Positions 27,668 through 38,011 of a stretch of 64,000 bases of DNA are shown here, one piece after another (the first letter of the stretch is position 1; the number at the start of each line of letters is the position of its first letter). Origin of the DNA: Polycladomyces subterraneus (GTDB lineage: Bacteria > Bacillota > Bacilli > Thermoactinomycetales > JIR-001); contig NZ_JANRHH010000035.1 of assembly GCF_030433435.1 (NCBI RefSeq), positions 62,001 through 126,000 on the forward strand, given 5' to 3'. A program made the translations under genes and the position numbers. The notes under the pieces are model-generated. The model did no database searches and was not told the origin of the DNA. It saw only the letters and a list, made by a program, of their open reading frames with translations.

Positions 27668-28648
27668 TTAGAAATCCAAAACTTTGTCGATTGCCGTGCG
27701 AATCCGCGCCACCGAGGGCAACCATTCGTCTTCGAGCGAAGAGATCGGATACGGCGTGTCGAATCCGGTCACCCGCAACACAGGCGCTTCGAGGCTGAGG
27801 ATCGCTTCTTCGTTGATCCGGGCGATGATTTCCGCACCAACGCCGGCCGTACCCACCGCTTCATGCACGACAACGACGCGTCCCGTTTTTTCCACCGAAG
27901 AGAGGATGGTCTCCATATCCATCGGAGCCAAGGTGCGAAGATCGATCACTTCGGCGGAGATACCCCGTTCCTGTTCCGCTTGCTCGGCCGCTTTCTGGGC
28001 CATCGGCACCATCGCACCCCAAGAGATCAGGGTGACATCGTTGCCTTCTTTCACCACATTGGCTTTGCCGATCGGTACGGTGTACTCGCCTTCCGGCACT
28101 TCCTGCTTCACCGAGCGATACAGGCGCATCGGCTCGAAGAACAGCACCGGATCAGGATCACGCATCGCCGAGATCAGGAGACCTTTGGCATCATACGGCG
28201 TGCTCGGGATGACCACTTTCAATCCCGGTTGATGCACGAACAACGCTTCCAAGCTGTCAGAGTGCATTTCCGGCGTTTTTACGCCCCCACCGTACGGAGA
28301 ACGGATCACGAGCGGAACCTTGAAGCGCCCGCCGGAGCGGAAACGAAGCCGGGCCGCTTGCGAACAGATTTGGTCCATCGTTTCATAGACGAAACCGGAG
28401 AATTGGATTTCCGCCACCGGACGGAACCCGGTCGCTGCCAACGCCACAGCCGTTCCGATAATACCGGATTCGGCCAGCGGCGTGTCAAACACCCGGTTTT
28501 CGCCAAATTGCTGGTACAAACCTTCCGTCGCGCGGAAAACACCGCCGTTGACCCCGACGTCTTCCCCCATCACCAATACGCGCTCGTCCCGCTCCATCTC
28601 CACGCGCATGGCATCATTGATCGCTTTGATCATCGTCATCGTGGCCAT
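27668..28648 (-). CDS. pdhB: Pyruvate dehydrogenase E1 beta subunit
   Basis: 326 residues. Forms the alpha2beta2 E1 component with PdhA. Typical blocks are [53 protein letters not shown] and [16 protein letters not shown]. The ATG overlaps the pdhA stop (TAATG), so translation is coupled. Branched-chain 2-oxoacid paralogues are similar, but the four-gene order supports pyruvate. Confidence 0.94.
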   Translation of the reverse strand: MATMTMIKAINDAMRVEMERDERVLVMGEDVGVNGGVFRATEGLYQQFGENRVFDTPLAESGIIGTAVALAATGFRPVAEIQFSGFVYETMDQICSQAARLRFRSGGRFKVPLVIRSPYGGGVKTPEMHSDSLEALFVHQPGLKVVIPSTPYDAKGLLISAMRDPDPVLFFEPMRLYRSVKQEVPEGEYTVPIGKANVVKEGNDVTLISWGAMVPMAQKAAEQAEQERGISAEVIDLRTLAPMDMETILSSVEKTGRVVVVHEAVGTAGVGAEIIARINEEAILSLEAPVLRVTGFDTPYPISSLEDEWLPSVARIRTAIDKVLDF

Positions 28649-29730
28649 TACTTCGTCTCCTCCTTCCAGCGCAGGTACGCCTCTTTCTGTTTCTTCAGAT
28701 CCGGCGTCATGTCAGTGTAGACATACTCAAACAGGTCTGTAATCTGACCTTTGTCCATTTTCTCCACTTTCTTGATCGTTTCCGCGATCTGATCCAGCAT
28801 TTCTTGTTCGATTTGTTTTTCCCATTCTTCGCTCCACAAACCTTTGTTTTGGAGATATTTGCGGAAGCGACGAATCGGTTCGCGTTTTTCCCAATCGGTT
28901 TCTTCTTCTTTTTTCCGATAACGAGCCGGATCGTCCCCTGCCATGGTGTGCGGTCCGAGACGGTACGTCACCGCTTCGATCAGAGTCGGGCCTTCCCCGT
29001 TGCGCCCACGGTCAGCTGCTTCTTTCACAGCTTTGTACACAGCGAGGATGTCGTTACCGTCGATGCGCACGCCATGAATGTCATAAGCCACCGCTTTTTG
29101 CGCGATGGTTTTGGATTTCATTTGTTTCTCCAGCGGCACACTGATGGCATAGTGGTTGTTTTGCACGAAGAAAATCGCCGGGGCGTTGTACACAGCCGCG
29201 AAGTTAAGCCCTTCGTGGAAGTCCCCTTGCGAGGTCGCACCGTCACCGAACAGCGCGATGGCCACTTTTTTCTCGCCTTTCAGGTTGAAGCCCCAAGCCG
29301 CACCGGCCGCGTGCAACACATGTGCCGCGATAATGATTTGCGGCGGGAACATGTTCACACCTTCCGGGATTTGGCCACTGCCTTTTTGTCCGCGAGAATA
29401 GAGGAACACTTGCTCCATCGGCAGACCGTGATACATGGCCGCCCCCATGTCACGATAGCTGGGGAAGAAAAAGTCGTCTTTGTTCAGCGCGGCCACGGAA
29501 CCGATTTGGCAAGCCTCCTGTCCGGCCATGGGAGCATAGAAGCCCAGGCGGCCTTGCCGATTCAACTTGATGGCGCGTTGGTCAAACACGCGAAGACCGT
29601 ACATCCAGCGGTACAGATCTTTCAATTCTTCATCGGACAATTCCGGCGGCTCTTGTCCTTCATTGATCTCGCCGTCCGGATTCAGGATCTGAAGCGTTTC
29701 AAATTCCTGCTTCAGTTCTGCCACGATCAT
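28648..29730 (-). CDS. pdhA: Pyruvate dehydrogenase E1 alpha subunit
   Basis: 360 residues. ThDP-dependent decarboxylation of pyruvate. The ThDP motif [19 protein letters not shown]...NN is complete, and the phosphorylation-loop region [17 protein letters not shown] is conserved. The N-terminal [10 protein letters not shown] segment is typical of the Bacillus protein. GAGGTGA lies just before the ATG. First gene of pdhABCD; its promoter must lie in 29731-29956. Confidence 0.95.
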   Translation of the reverse strand: MIVAELKQEFETLQILNPDGEINEGQEPPELSDEELKDLYRWMYGLRVFDQRAIKLNRQGRLGFYAPMAGQEACQIGSVAALNKDDFFFPSYRDMGAAMYHGLPMEQVFLYSRGQKGSGQIPEGVNMFPPQIIIAAHVLHAAGAAWGFNLKGEKKVAIALFGDGATSQGDFHEGLNFAAVYNAPAIFFVQNNHYAISVPLEKQMKSKTIAQKAVAYDIHGVRIDGNDILAVYKAVKEAADRGRNGEGPTLIEAVTYRLGPHTMAGDDPARYRKKEEETDWEKREPIRRFRKYLQNKGLWSEEWEKQIEQEMLDQIAETIKKVEKMDKGQITDLFEYVYTDMTPDLKKQKEAYLRWKEETK

Positions 29731-29956
29731 TCACCTCGCTCCATTGGTTGCCCCCTGTTTTCAGGGATGATGATGCTTATGGACAGTTCAACGTATAGCG
29801 TTCCAATTTCTACCGAAACGCATTCCCTATCGAACGCATCAGGTATGAATCAGAACGCGCAGGTTGAAAGGAAATCAGACAATCCATCCGTCAGGATCAC
29901 AAATTATTTCATCGATATCCTCGATGTGTTCCATCTAATATCCTAACACTTCGACA
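29731..29956. other. pdh upstream region
   Basis: No gene is supported. It should hold the minus-strand pdh promoter, but no convincing -35/-10 pair stood out. The AT-rich remainder up to 30155 also carries no gene apart from the terminator below. Confidence 0.4.
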
Positions 29957-29984
29957 TAAAAAATGCCAGTAATATAACTGGCAT
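29957..29984 (-). terminator. Terminator after ferritin-like gene
   Basis: ATGCCAGT/ACTGGCAT hairpin with T-runs on the minus strand (ATTTTTTATG); a shorter T-run exists on the plus side. Confidence 0.75.
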
Positions 29985-30155
29985 TTTGGCGAAAGAAATT
30001 ATTCCCACAAACTACTGTATCACTAACTGTAACTATACTGTTATATATTATGAAGACGATTTGGTGGGTGTTGTATCACAAAGTGAGACCGTTTTCATTT
30101 TCGGCATTTGCACACGACTCACTGTACCGGACAGGAGAAGCTTGCACAACATCCC

Positions 30156-30590
30156 TCATCCCAATGGATCTTTCAACAAGCGCTCCAATTCCTCTTTATG
30201 TTTCGTCTCATCGGCGATCATGTCTTCCAACTGGATTTTCAAGCCGATCTCGCCCACTTTCTCCGCTTGGGAGATCCGTTCCGTATATCGGGAAATGGTC
30301 GCCTTCTCGGCATCCAATGCATGCTGGATCATTTCCCGCACACCTTGCATCCGTTTCACCTCTTTAGGTTCCACGACAGGCGTGCCACCCAACGCCACAA
30401 TTTTTTCGGCCAAATAGCTGGCGTGTCCCAGTTCATCCTGCGCTTCCGATTCGAAGAACGGTTTCAGCACCGGACGGCTCAGACCGGATACCGCCGCTGC
30501 ATTGTGCGTGTACTGGATCACCGCAGCATATTCATAAGCCAAATCTTCGTTTAATCCATCAATTAAATCTTGCATATCCTTGTCCATCAT
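30156..30590 (-). CDS. Ferritin-like / bacterioferritin-type protein
   Basis: 144 residues, four-helix bundle. Two ExxH half-sites (ESEAQDELGHASYLAEKI and DETKHKEELERLL) and Glu residues in NEDLAYEYAAVIQYTHN can form a di-iron centre. YlbA-like or bacterioferritin annotations are common for such proteins; storage versus oxidase role is not clear. AAGGAG is 5 bases before ATGATG, either of which may be used. Confidence 0.8.
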   Translation of the reverse strand: MMDKDMQDLIDGLNEDLAYEYAAVIQYTHNAAAVSGLSRPVLKPFFESEAQDELGHASYLAEKIVALGGTPVVEPKEVKRMQGVREMIQHALDAEKATISRYTERISQAEKVGEIGLKIQLEDMIADETKHKEELERLLKDPLG

Positions 30591-30820
30591 CGGAACTCCT
30601 TTTTCCCATCAAGATATTTCTTATGGTACCAATGTACCCATTTCATGAAAAATAAAACATGGCTCCATTGTTACAATTCACGATGGGAACCATGGATGTT
30701 CGATCAAGCACACACAAATGTTGTATAATAGTGGGCAGACGTCAGGGCGAATTTGTTCATCGTTTCATGAGAAGGATGACCAATGGAAAAAGGTGCCCTG
30801 AACAAGTGGAGATGATCACA

Positions 30821-31810
30821 ATGAAAACGATACAACCCGAAGAAACCCCACTGATGTGGGGGGACAAACGATATAACAGCTGGAACTATCATCTGCGCCA
30901 AACCTTTGGTGAAAAGGTATTCAAAGTGCCACTCGACGGCGGTTTTACCTGTCCCAACCGGGACGGCACTGTGGCGATAGGCGGATGTACGTTTTGTAGC
31001 GCTCGCGGTTCCGGTGATTTCGCCGGCAATCGGCGAGACAGCCTCGTGCAACAATTTGAAGAAGTCAAGGAACGCATGCACCGGAAATGGCCACAAGCCA
31101 AATACCTGGCCTATTTCCAGGCCTTCAGCAACACGTATGCCCCGGTCGACGTGTTGCGGCAGATGTACGAGACGGCATTGGAACAGGAAGGTGTGGTGGG
31201 TTTAGCCATCGCCACACGGCCCGATTGTTTGCCGGGCGATGTGGTGGAGCTGTTGGCCGAGCTGAATGAACGTACGTATCTTTGGGTGGAGCTGGGCCTG
31301 CAAACCATCCACGAAGAGACCTCGCGACTGGTCAACAGAGGGCACGATTTCCAATGTTTCCTGGACGGTGTGGAAAAATTGCGCCGTCACAATATCCGCA
31401 CATGCGCCCACATCATTTACGGCCTTCCCGGCGAAACGGAAGACATGATGATGGAGACGGCCAAAGCATGTGCGGAAATGGACATTCAGGGCATCAAGAT
31501 CCATCTGTTGCACTTGCTCAAAAACACGCCGATGGTGAAACAGTATGAAGCCGGTCTGCTTCGCTTCCTGGACAAGGAAACATACGTGAAATTGGTGGTG
31601 GACACACTGGAAATCCTTCCACCGGACATGATTATCCACCGGTTGACGGGAGACGGACCGCCCGACCTGTTGATCGGACCGTTGTGGAGCTTGAAGAAGT
31701 GGGAAGTGCTCAACGCCATCGATGATGAACTAAAACGTCGAAATTCCTGGCAAGGGAAGCGGTGGTCATCCTCACGCTCGGAGCTGATGCGAAGCGGGGG
31801 AAGGAGATGA
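30821..31810 (+). CDS. TIGR01212-family radical SAM protein (YtqA)
   Basis: 329 residues. The cluster motif is CPNRDG...GGCTFC (C-x(13)-C-x2-C spacing typical of the TIGR01212/YtqA family), preceded by KVPLDGGFT. ELGLQTIHEETSRLVNRGH and HIIYGLPGE follow in the barrel. Members are radical SAM enzymes, probably tRNA modifying, with unproven substrate here. The ATG at 30821 is chosen over an upstream in-frame extension because GTGGAG lies 9 bases before it. Its stop overlaps the ytqB-like start (ATGA). Confidence 0.88.
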   Translation: MKTIQPEETPLMWGDKRYNSWNYHLRQTFGEKVFKVPLDGGFTCPNRDGTVAIGGCTFCSARGSGDFAGNRRDSLVQQFEEVKERMHRKWPQAKYLAYFQAFSNTYAPVDVLRQMYETALEQEGVVGLAIATRPDCLPGDVVELLAELNERTYLWVELGLQTIHEETSRLVNRGHDFQCFLDGVEKLRRHNIRTCAHIIYGLPGETEDMMMETAKACAEMDIQGIKIHLLHLLKNTPMVKQYEAGLLRFLDKETYVKLVVDTLEILPPDMIIHRLTGDGPPDLLIGPLWSLKKWEVLNAIDDELKRRNSWQGKRWSSSRSELMRSGGRR

Positions 31811-32388
31811 TTGTCCCCGGTGTCCTCTCTTTTTCCCATGCATTGGTCCGACAAGCGGTTGATGAAGGTGGGATCGCCATCGACGCCACTGCCGGCAACG
31901 GACACGATACGCAATTTTTGGCGGAATGCGTCGGTCCAGCAGGGAAAGTGTACGCGTTCGACATCCAGCAGGAGGCGCTCGCACGCACGAAGCAGCGCCT
32001 GAATGAACAGGGCATCGCCAATCGCGTCGCGCTGATTCATGCTGGACACCATGAGATGGATCGGCATTTACCCGAAGAGATTCGTGGAAAGCTGCAAGCC
32101 GTGATGTTCAACCTAGGATATCTGCCGCACGGCGATCCTACCATCATCACCCGACCAGAAACCACGCTTCCCGCTTTAAAGACGTCCGCCGTCTGGTTGG
32201 CCCCGGGGGGCGTTCTTTCCGTCGTTTTGTACACCGGACACCCCGGCGGACAAGAGGAAGCGGAACACGTGTTGCAATGGGCCCAGTCTCTCTCTTCGCA
32301 GACGTTTCAAGTGATGCATTATCGACTGCTCAATCGAAAACAGGCACCTTCGCTGGTTCTGGTGGAAAAACGAAAATCGGCCGCCTGA
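31807..32388 (+). CDS. Class I SAM methyltransferase, YtqB type
   Basis: 193 residues. AIDATAGNGHDTQFLAECVG is the SAM-binding loop and VMFNLGYLPHGD the NPPY-like post-motif of the rRNA/tRNA methyltransferase-like YtqB group. The start MIVPGVLSF matches the N-terminus of YtqB and overlaps the upstream stop by four bases, with AAGGAG directly before it. The ytqA-ytqB pairing is conserved in Bacillales and suggests a joint RNA-modification role, an inference. Confidence 0.87.
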   Translation: MIVPGVLSFSHALVRQAVDEGGIAIDATAGNGHDTQFLAECVGPAGKVYAFDIQQEALARTKQRLNEQGIANRVALIHAGHHEMDRHLPEEIRGKLQAVMFNLGYLPHGDPTIITRPETTLPALKTSAVWLAPGGVLSVVLYTGHPGGQEEAEHVLQWAQSLSSQTFQVMHYRLLNRKQAPSLVLVEKRKSAA

Positions 32389-32403
32389 CAAGGCGGCCTT
32401 TTT
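32379..32403 (+). terminator. Terminator after ytqAB
   Basis: GGCCGCC-TGACAA-GGCGGCC hairpin followed by TTTTT; may also serve the convergent Spo0M gene. Confidence 0.85.
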
Positions 32404-32414
32404 ACATACCACGA

Positions 32415-33458
32415 TCAATCGTCACCGAAATCATCGCCGATGTCGTCCAAGAAATTTTCCGCATCATCGACCCAATCTTTCACTTGATCCTCCACTTGAT
32501 TCACCCAATCAGCAATGCCGCCGTCATTGTCAGTGATGCTCTCCACCGCGTCATCCAACAATTCGCCGGCAATCATCCCACCAAGCATACCTGCGGCAAA
32601 TCCACCGATTCCGCCGCTGAAATGTCCATGGTGTCCGTGACCGTGCCATCCGTGGGATGGATGTCCGTAGGTACCGTGTCCATGCCATCCGTGTCCGGAT
32701 GGGATCCCGTGACCGTGCGTGTAGTGTCCCGTGTGATGACCAGCAACACCGGTTGCCGCCATTTCTTCTAATGTATGACGCAATTGCTCGGTCAAAAGGG
32801 TCGGTTGATCCAACACCTCGTTGGTTACATACCATTCCCGTCGAATCTCCCTCTCGTGACCGTAGCTGTGACATTCCATTTCCAACCACAATCGAATGCC
32901 GTGATCATCAATGGCTGCCGTAAATTCGACTTCCTTGACCCGATCATGCAAAAACGCGGTCGGGAAGAACTCGAACTCCTGTACATACCCGTTGAACGAA
33001 CGGGAACCGTGTTTTTCGCGGAACCCCAGCTCAGCAAACGCTTGGAGCAATCGAGCCAACCGGGCGGGAGGCACCACTTGGATGGGGTCGCTATCCAATG
33101 AGTCCGCTCCTTGCGCAATGTCCAAAGTGGTGTGAAACACGTAGGAAACCCCGTGACCGGACAAAGGGAGGTTATACGGCAGGCGGAACGTGAACGGATA
33201 CTCTTTCACCTCGCGGGCACCGATCACAAATGATGTGGGGAACGGAATCCGGGTCACCCGACGGGTATGTTGACGCTGATGCGCCCACAAGTGTAATACG
33301 AGATCCACATGGATGCCGTTGATTTTCTGCTCTACCTCTCCTCCGTGGATGATCAACCGCCCACGCACCTCATCACCAAGCGCATAACAGTCTTTTTCCA
33401 ACACCAGATCGACACGGGCGGAACCGTGCCCCAGCTTGGCCAGCAAATGTTTCCACAT
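32415..33458 (-). CDS. spo0M: Sporulation-control protein Spo0M with His/Gly-rich insert
   Basis: 347 residues. The N-terminal ~230 residues form the arrestin-like Spo0M fold (LGHGSARVDLVLEKDCYALGDEVRG..., DSLDSDPIQVVPP, FFPTAF). A ~45-residue segment then contains about 15 His with Gly and Trp (HGWHGHG and GHPSHGWHGHGHHGH units), followed by a glycine zipper (GGIGGFAAGMLGGMIAGELLDD) and an acidic tail. The insert looks metal-binding. The ATG at 33458 is chosen because GGGAGG lies about 10 bases upstream and it fits the family's N-terminus. Confidence 0.88.
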   Translation of the reverse strand: MWKHLLAKLGHGSARVDLVLEKDCYALGDEVRGRLIIHGGEVEQKINGIHVDLVLHLWAHQRQHTRRVTRIPFPTSFVIGAREVKEYPFTFRLPYNLPLSGHGVSYVFHTTLDIAQGADSLDSDPIQVVPPARLARLLQAFAELGFREKHGSRSFNGYVQEFEFFPTAFLHDRVKEVEFTAAIDDHGIRLWLEMECHSYGHEREIRREWYVTNEVLDQPTLLTEQLRHTLEEMAATGVAGHHTGHYTHGHGIPSGHGWHGHGTYGHPSHGWHGHGHHGHFSGGIGGFAAGMLGGMIAGELLDDAVESITDNDGGIADWVNQVEDQVKDWVDDAENFLDDIGDDFGDD

Positions 33459-33861
33459 CGCGAACCAACCTCCCATATGTTTCTTTCTCGATTGTACAAC
33501 AATTTATGCTGGACGTTCCTCCGAAACAAGTGAGAGTATTTCAAGATCACTCTTCCCATCTTCCCATCCGAATCCAATGTCTTTCCATTTGGTTGAGAGA
33601 TACTCCCTCCACTTTTCGTTTTCAGCATTTCATGCAGATGCAATAACTTTTTCGAGCGTTCCAACCCACCAAATCCCAGCGATGCAAGCAGATGCGTATC
33701 CCCATTCTCTTTTCCCGCCGGCCATTTTTCATACACCCTCCATTCACTACGCGATGCTAGCGGCATTGTCTCCAGGTGAAACGATGTACAAACCACCCCG
33801 TTTGCCGGTCAAAGCGCTTTCATCCTCACGAAAATGGTAAGCATTTCCATGCGACATCATA
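33459..33861. other. Intergenic region without a supported gene
   Basis: Open frames here lack ribosome binding sites and recognisable patterns. It should contain the minus-strand promoter of spo0M; no clear element is seen. Confidence 0.4.
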
Positions 33862-33891
33862 AAAAAACATCTCCCGTATGGGAAGATGTTT
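33862..33891 (-). terminator. Terminator after YugI-like gene
   Basis: ACATCTCCC-GTAT-GGGAAGATGT hairpin followed on the minus strand by TTTTTTTATG. Confidence 0.8.
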
Positions 33892-33915
33892 TTGTCTGAA
33901 AACGTATCGCTTGTT

Positions 33916-34293
33916 TCAGCGACCTCTTTTTTGTTTAGCGGCCAAAGCACTGAGTCGTTCCTCACTGCTTTTGAGCCACTTTTTCATCATGTCTTCAAAA
34001 TCTGTGGGGCCATTGCGACGTCCGGAGCTGCGCCGATCGCCACGGTTGGGACGGTCATCGCTGAGCGCTTTAATCGAAAGGGAGATTTTCCCGGACGGAT
34101 CGACGGAAAGCACTTTGGCTTTGACCGTATCGCCCACCTGCAATTCGTCCTCTACTTTTTCCACGTATTTCGTGGAGATTTGCGAAATGTGTACCAGACC
34201 CGTCTCTCCAGACTCCAATTTGACGAATGCCCCGAAAGGTTTAATTGCGACTACTTCTCCGCTGACGACGGATCCTTCCGTTACCTGGCTCAT
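33916..34293 (-). CDS. yugI: S1-domain RNA-binding protein (YugI / general stress protein 13)
   Basis: 125 residues. One S1 domain (about 5-75: [34 protein letters not shown] and [20 protein letters not shown]), then a basic, Arg/Gly-rich linker and a helical tail ([22 protein letters not shown]). This matches YugI/GSP13, which binds ribosomes or RNA. Monocistronic, divergent from pckA. Confidence 0.9.
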   Translation of the reverse strand: MSQVTEGSVVSGEVVAIKPFGAFVKLESGETGLVHISQISTKYVEKVEDELQVGDTVKAKVLSVDPSGKISLSIKALSDDRPNRGDRRSSGRRNGPTDFEDMMKKWLKSSEERLSALAAKQKRGR

Positions 34294-34544
34294 TCAAACA
34301 CTCCCGAAATGATATTCATTCTGTACGAAAATACCATTTATTTGTGCGTAAGTCAATGGTTAATCCACCCAATGGCGCTGGTTACTTTCCCACACTCCGT
34401 TCCCATACATTCATTCCTTTGTTAATAAGGATAACATGTTTTCCGTTTCCCTGCAATTTCATTCACCTTTTTACGGTTAATATGCTATACTTTTTTAACG
34501 AGCCATCGTGTAACCAGAACAGATTATTCAGGAAGGAAGGATTT

Positions 34545-36125
34545 ATGACGATGCAAACCGGAGTCCAAGAGGGGATAATATTGAATCTGAACGGAACCGT
34601 TCACCGTCAATTGCCGGTGGCGGCTTTAATTGAGCAAGCGATCGTGCGAAAAGAAGCCTTATTGGCCGCAAACGGTGCTCTGCTGGCAACAACGGGCAAA
34701 TACACCGGTCGATCGCCCAAAGATAAATACATTGTAGATGAGCCAACCGTCTCTGATCGCATCGACTGGGGGCCCGTCAACCAACCGATGAAACGAGAAG
34801 TGTTTGAACGCCTGTATAAACGTGTGCGGGAATACCTGCGCAACAGGGAAGTGTTTGTGTTTGATGGTTATGCGGGAGCCGACCCCTCCCACCGCCTTGC
34901 CATTCGCGTCATCACAGAATATGCATGGCATAACCTTTTTGCCCATCAGTTGTTCGTTCGTCCTGCAGAAAAGGAATTATCCAATCACACACCTTCATTC
35001 ACCGTCATATCGGTGCCTGGGTTCCAAGCGGTTCCCGAACGAGATGGAACGCGATCGGAGACATTTATCATCATCAGTTTTGAACATCGGGTCGTGTTGA
35101 TCGGCGGCACCCGGTATGCCGGGGAAATGAAAAAATCCATCTTCAGCGTCATGAATTACCTGTTGCCGGAAAAAGGTGTCCTCCCTATGCACTGCTCCGC
35201 CAACGTGGGGCATCACGGGGACGTCGCCCTTTTCTTTGGACTCTCGGGCACGGGGAAGACCACATTGTCCGCCGATCCGGAGCGTCGCCTGATCGGAGAT
35301 GATGAGCACGGCTGGTCGGATACGGGCATCTTTAATATCGAAGGCGGTTGTTACGCCAAATGTATCGGACTGTCTCAGGAAAAAGAACCGCAAATCTGGA
35401 ACGCGATCCGATTCGGTTCCGTGTTGGAAAACGTAGTGTTGGACGACAACCGGCGACCGGATTATGATGATGGTTCGTTGACAGAAAACACCCGTGCCGC
35501 CTACCCGGTCGATCATATCCCGAACGCGGTGATTCCCGGCATCGCCGGTCATCCGAATGTGATACTGTTTTTGACGGCGGATGCGTTCGGTGTGTTGCCA
35601 CCCATCTCTCGGTTAACTACAGAACAAGCGATGTATCATTTCCTGTCAGGTTACACCAGCAAACTGGCCGGCACTGAACGCGGCGTCACGGAACCGGAAG
35701 CGACCTTCTCCGCGTGTTTCGGCGCGCCTTTCCTCCCACGTCCCGCACGGGAGTACGCGGAAATGTTGGGAGAAAAAATTGCCCGGCATCAAGTTCGCGT
35801 CTATCTGGTCAACACCGGCTGGACCGGCGGTCCGTATGGCGTGGGTAAACGAATGAACCTCGCCTACACGCGGTCCATGGTACGGGCGGCCATCGACGGG
35901 CGCCTGGAGGAGAGCACTTTCAGTATCGACCCTATCTTCAAAGTGGCGGTGCCGGACACGTGTCCGGACGTTCCGAGCGACATCCTGAAGCCACGCAGCA
36001 CTTGGTCTGACCCCGAAGCCTATGATCGGCAAGCCCGCGAGCTGGTGCGGCGGTTTCAGGAGAATTTCAGCCGGTTCAAGGATGTTCCCGAGTCGATCCG
36101 CATTGCAGGGCCGACCATGGAGTGA
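34545..36125 (+). CDS. pckA: Phosphoenolpyruvate carboxykinase (ATP)
   Basis: 526 residues, the family length. Converts oxaloacetate and ATP to PEP for gluconeogenesis. It shows [11 protein letters not shown], the kinase-1a P-loop [11 protein letters not shown] (232-242), the metal-site region GDDEHGWSD, and the C-terminal [17 protein letters not shown]. The ATG at 34545 has GGAAGGAAGG 4 bases upstream. A TATACT -10-like hexamer lies about 55 bases before the start. It ends in a strong hairpin shared with the convergent fructose PTS operon. Confidence 0.96.
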   Translation: MTMQTGVQEGIILNLNGTVHRQLPVAALIEQAIVRKEALLAANGALLATTGKYTGRSPKDKYIVDEPTVSDRIDWGPVNQPMKREVFERLYKRVREYLRNREVFVFDGYAGADPSHRLAIRVITEYAWHNLFAHQLFVRPAEKELSNHTPSFTVISVPGFQAVPERDGTRSETFIIISFEHRVVLIGGTRYAGEMKKSIFSVMNYLLPEKGVLPMHCSANVGHHGDVALFFGLSGTGKTTLSADPERRLIGDDEHGWSDTGIFNIEGGCYAKCIGLSQEKEPQIWNAIRFGSVLENVVLDDNRRPDYDDGSLTENTRAAYPVDHIPNAVIPGIAGHPNVILFLTADAFGVLPPISRLTTEQAMYHFLSGYTSKLAGTERGVTEPEATFSACFGAPFLPRPAREYAEMLGEKIARHQVRVYLVNTGWTGGPYGVGKRMNLAYTRSMVRAAIDGRLEESTFSIDPIFKVAVPDTCPDVPSDILKPRSTWSDPEAYDRQARELVRRFQENFSRFKDVPESIRIAGPTME

Positions 36126-36127
36126 AA

Positions 36128-36158
36128 ACAGGACCGCCCTTCTTCCGGGCGGTCCTGT
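36128..36158. terminator. Bidirectional hairpin between pckA and the fructose PTS operon
   Basis: Perfect 12-bp stem ACAGGACCGCCC / GGGCGGTCCTGT; T-runs are weak on both sides. Confidence 0.7.
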
Positions 36159-36163
36159 TCACC

Positions 36164-36613
36164 TCATGACGCCAATGCGTCAAGGATCTGTTCCTTAGTC
36201 TCGGCCTGCATCAATCGATCCCGAACCTCGGCATGCATCAGTTTTCGCGATAACGCTGCCAGAATCTGCAGATGTTCGTTGCCCGCCTGCTCTTGAGGGA
36301 CGGCGATCAGAAAGACGAGTCGCACCGTATCCGCTTGATCGGCATTCCAGTAAATTGACTCGGACAACCGGGCAAATGCCACCGCCGGCTGTGTAACGGA
36401 TGCGGATTTAGCGTGGGGAATGGCAACATCGAATCCGATCGCCGTAGAGCCCATCTTCTCCCGCTCTTCCACATCCTGCAGGTAACCCTCGACGTCGGTG
36501 ATCACACCCTGTTGTTTCAGACGATCGGACAATTGCTGGATTACCTCTTCCCGTGTAGACGCTTCCAAAGACAACATCATGCTATCGGGTTTGATCACTG
36601 TTTTGAGATCCAT
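36164..36613 (-). CDS. PTS fructose-type EIIA protein
   Basis: 149 residues. The fructose/mannitol EIIA domain carries its phosphorylatable H67 in DVAIPHAKSASV, with REKMGSTAIGF before it. It passes phosphate from HPr to EIIB of the neighbouring EIIBC. GGAGG lies 8 bases before the ATG, and the first 32 bases overlap the EIIBC gene, so translation is coupled. In many relatives this domain is fused as EIIABC; here it is separate. Confidence 0.92.
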   Translation of the reverse strand: MDLKTVIKPDSMMLSLEASTREEVIQQLSDRLKQQGVITDVEGYLQDVEEREKMGSTAIGFDVAIPHAKSASVTQPAVAFARLSESIYWNADQADTVRLVFLIAVPQEQAGNEHLQILAALSRKLMHAEVRDRLMQAETKEQILDALAS

Positions 36614-37994
36614 TTTCGTTTCCTCCTTGCTCTGTCGGCTTGCGCTTCAACCATGTCACCAGCAACGCCGTCACCACTGTTCCGATGGCAATGGCCAACA
36701 CATAATAGCCCAATCGCTCCACCGCGTGCGGGATGGCCAACACGAACACGCCACCATGCGGTGCGCGAAGTGCGCATCCCCACACCATCGACAACGCCCC
36801 TGTCACAGCGGAACCGATCATCAACGAAGGGATCACGCGAATCGGGTCAGCTGCCGCAAAAGGGATGGCACCTTCGGTGATAAAGGAAAGGCCCAGGATT
36901 CCGGCTGCTTTACCCGCTTCCCGCTCTTCTTCACTAAACTTGCTTTTGGCTATCAATGTTGCCAACCACAAGCCCAACGGGGGCACCATACCCGCGGCCA
37001 TCGTTGCCGCCATCGGTCCGTACACCTGCGATCCCAGCAGGCCGACGCTGAACGTATAAGCGGCCTTGTTGACGGGACCACCCATATCAAACGCCATCAT
37101 CGCTCCGAGCACGAGACCCAACCAAACGGCATTGGCAGTGCCCAGCGATTGCAGCCATGCGGTCATGGCCGTCATGATGTTTTTGATTGGCGCACCGATC
37201 ACGTAGATCATCAGCAACCCCACGATCAAGGATGAGAGAAACGGAATGATCACAATGGGCTTCAACCGTTCCAGTGCCTTGGGCAGAGGCAACCAGGTTT
37301 TGATCCCCTGTGCCACATATCCCGCTAAAAACCCGGCCACGATCCCGCCGAGAAAACCGGCTCCCAGTTTGGACGCCAGCATCCCGCCGATCAATCCCGG
37401 CGCCAGACCCGCCTTGTCGGCGATCGAGTACGCGATGTAACCAGACAACACCGGTACCATTAGGGCAAAGGCGGTGCCTCCGCCAATGTCCATCAGCGCT
37501 GCTGCCAACGTACCCTTTTGTTCAAACGCTTTGATTCCGAACACGAACGACAGTGCGATCATCAACCCGCCTGCCACCACCAGCGGAATCATGAACGACA
37601 CGCCGTTCATCAGGTGGCGGTATGGCCCCGACCGTTGGGCTTCCTTGCTCTCTTCCTTTTTTGGAGTGGGACGGGCTTCCGCTTCCCTCGGGGATTGGGC
37701 CAACGCCCGCTCGATCACGTCATTCGCCTTTTTGATCGCTTCACCGAGCGGCACGCGCACCACCGGTTTCCCCGCGAAGCGTTCCTCCTCCACATCCACA
37801 TCCGCCGAAATGATCACGGCGTGAGCTTCCTGAATCTCTTCCTCGGTCAGCCGGTTTTCCACTCCCGTCGCACCGCGCGTTTCCACTTTGAGCGAAACGC
37901 CGTGTTGCTTGGCCGCCTGTTGCAACGCCTCCGCAGCCATAAACGTATGTGCAATCCCGGTGGGACATCCGGTGACGGCAACCAATCGTTTCAT
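36582..37994 (-). CDS. fruA: PTS fructose-specific EIIBC
   Basis: 470 residues. EIIB at the N-terminus (phosphocysteine C10 in TGCPTGIAHTFMAAEAL; ISADVDVEEERF), a linker rich in Lys/Glu/Pro (105-125), then the EIIC membrane domain with about 9 hydrophobic segments (GVSFMIPLVVAGGLMIALSF, GFLGGIVAGFLAGY, FDMGGPVNKAAYTF, GAIPFAAADPIRVIPS). Imports fructose as fructose-1-phosphate. AGGAGGAG precedes the ATG at 37994, and longer in-frame starts are not supported. Confidence 0.93.
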   Translation of the reverse strand: MKRLVAVTGCPTGIAHTFMAAEALQQAAKQHGVSLKVETRGATGVENRLTEEEIQEAHAVIISADVDVEEERFAGKPVVRVPLGEAIKKANDVIERALAQSPREAEARPTPKKEESKEAQRSGPYRHLMNGVSFMIPLVVAGGLMIALSFVFGIKAFEQKGTLAAALMDIGGGTAFALMVPVLSGYIAYSIADKAGLAPGLIGGMLASKLGAGFLGGIVAGFLAGYVAQGIKTWLPLPKALERLKPIVIIPFLSSLIVGLLMIYVIGAPIKNIMTAMTAWLQSLGTANAVWLGLVLGAMMAFDMGGPVNKAAYTFSVGLLGSQVYGPMAATMAAGMVPPLGLWLATLIAKSKFSEEEREAGKAAGILGLSFITEGAIPFAAADPIRVIPSLMIGSAVTGALSMVWGCALRAPHGGVFVLAIPHAVERLGYYVLAIAIGTVVTALLVTWLKRKPTEQGGNENGSQNSDQTR

Positions 37995-38011
37995 TACCTG
38001 TTCTCCTCCTC

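Noticed and set aside
26339-28720. A 793-codon open frame on the plus strand, and similar long frames at 24898-26445, 28804-29946, 51597-52760, 53711-55105 and 58467-59516
   Set aside because: Each lies exactly opposite a clear gene (pdhABCD, 5'-nucleotidase, P450, pyruvate-oxidase-like), lacks a ribosome binding site and reads as low-complexity His/Arg/Phe-rich protein typical of antisense frames.
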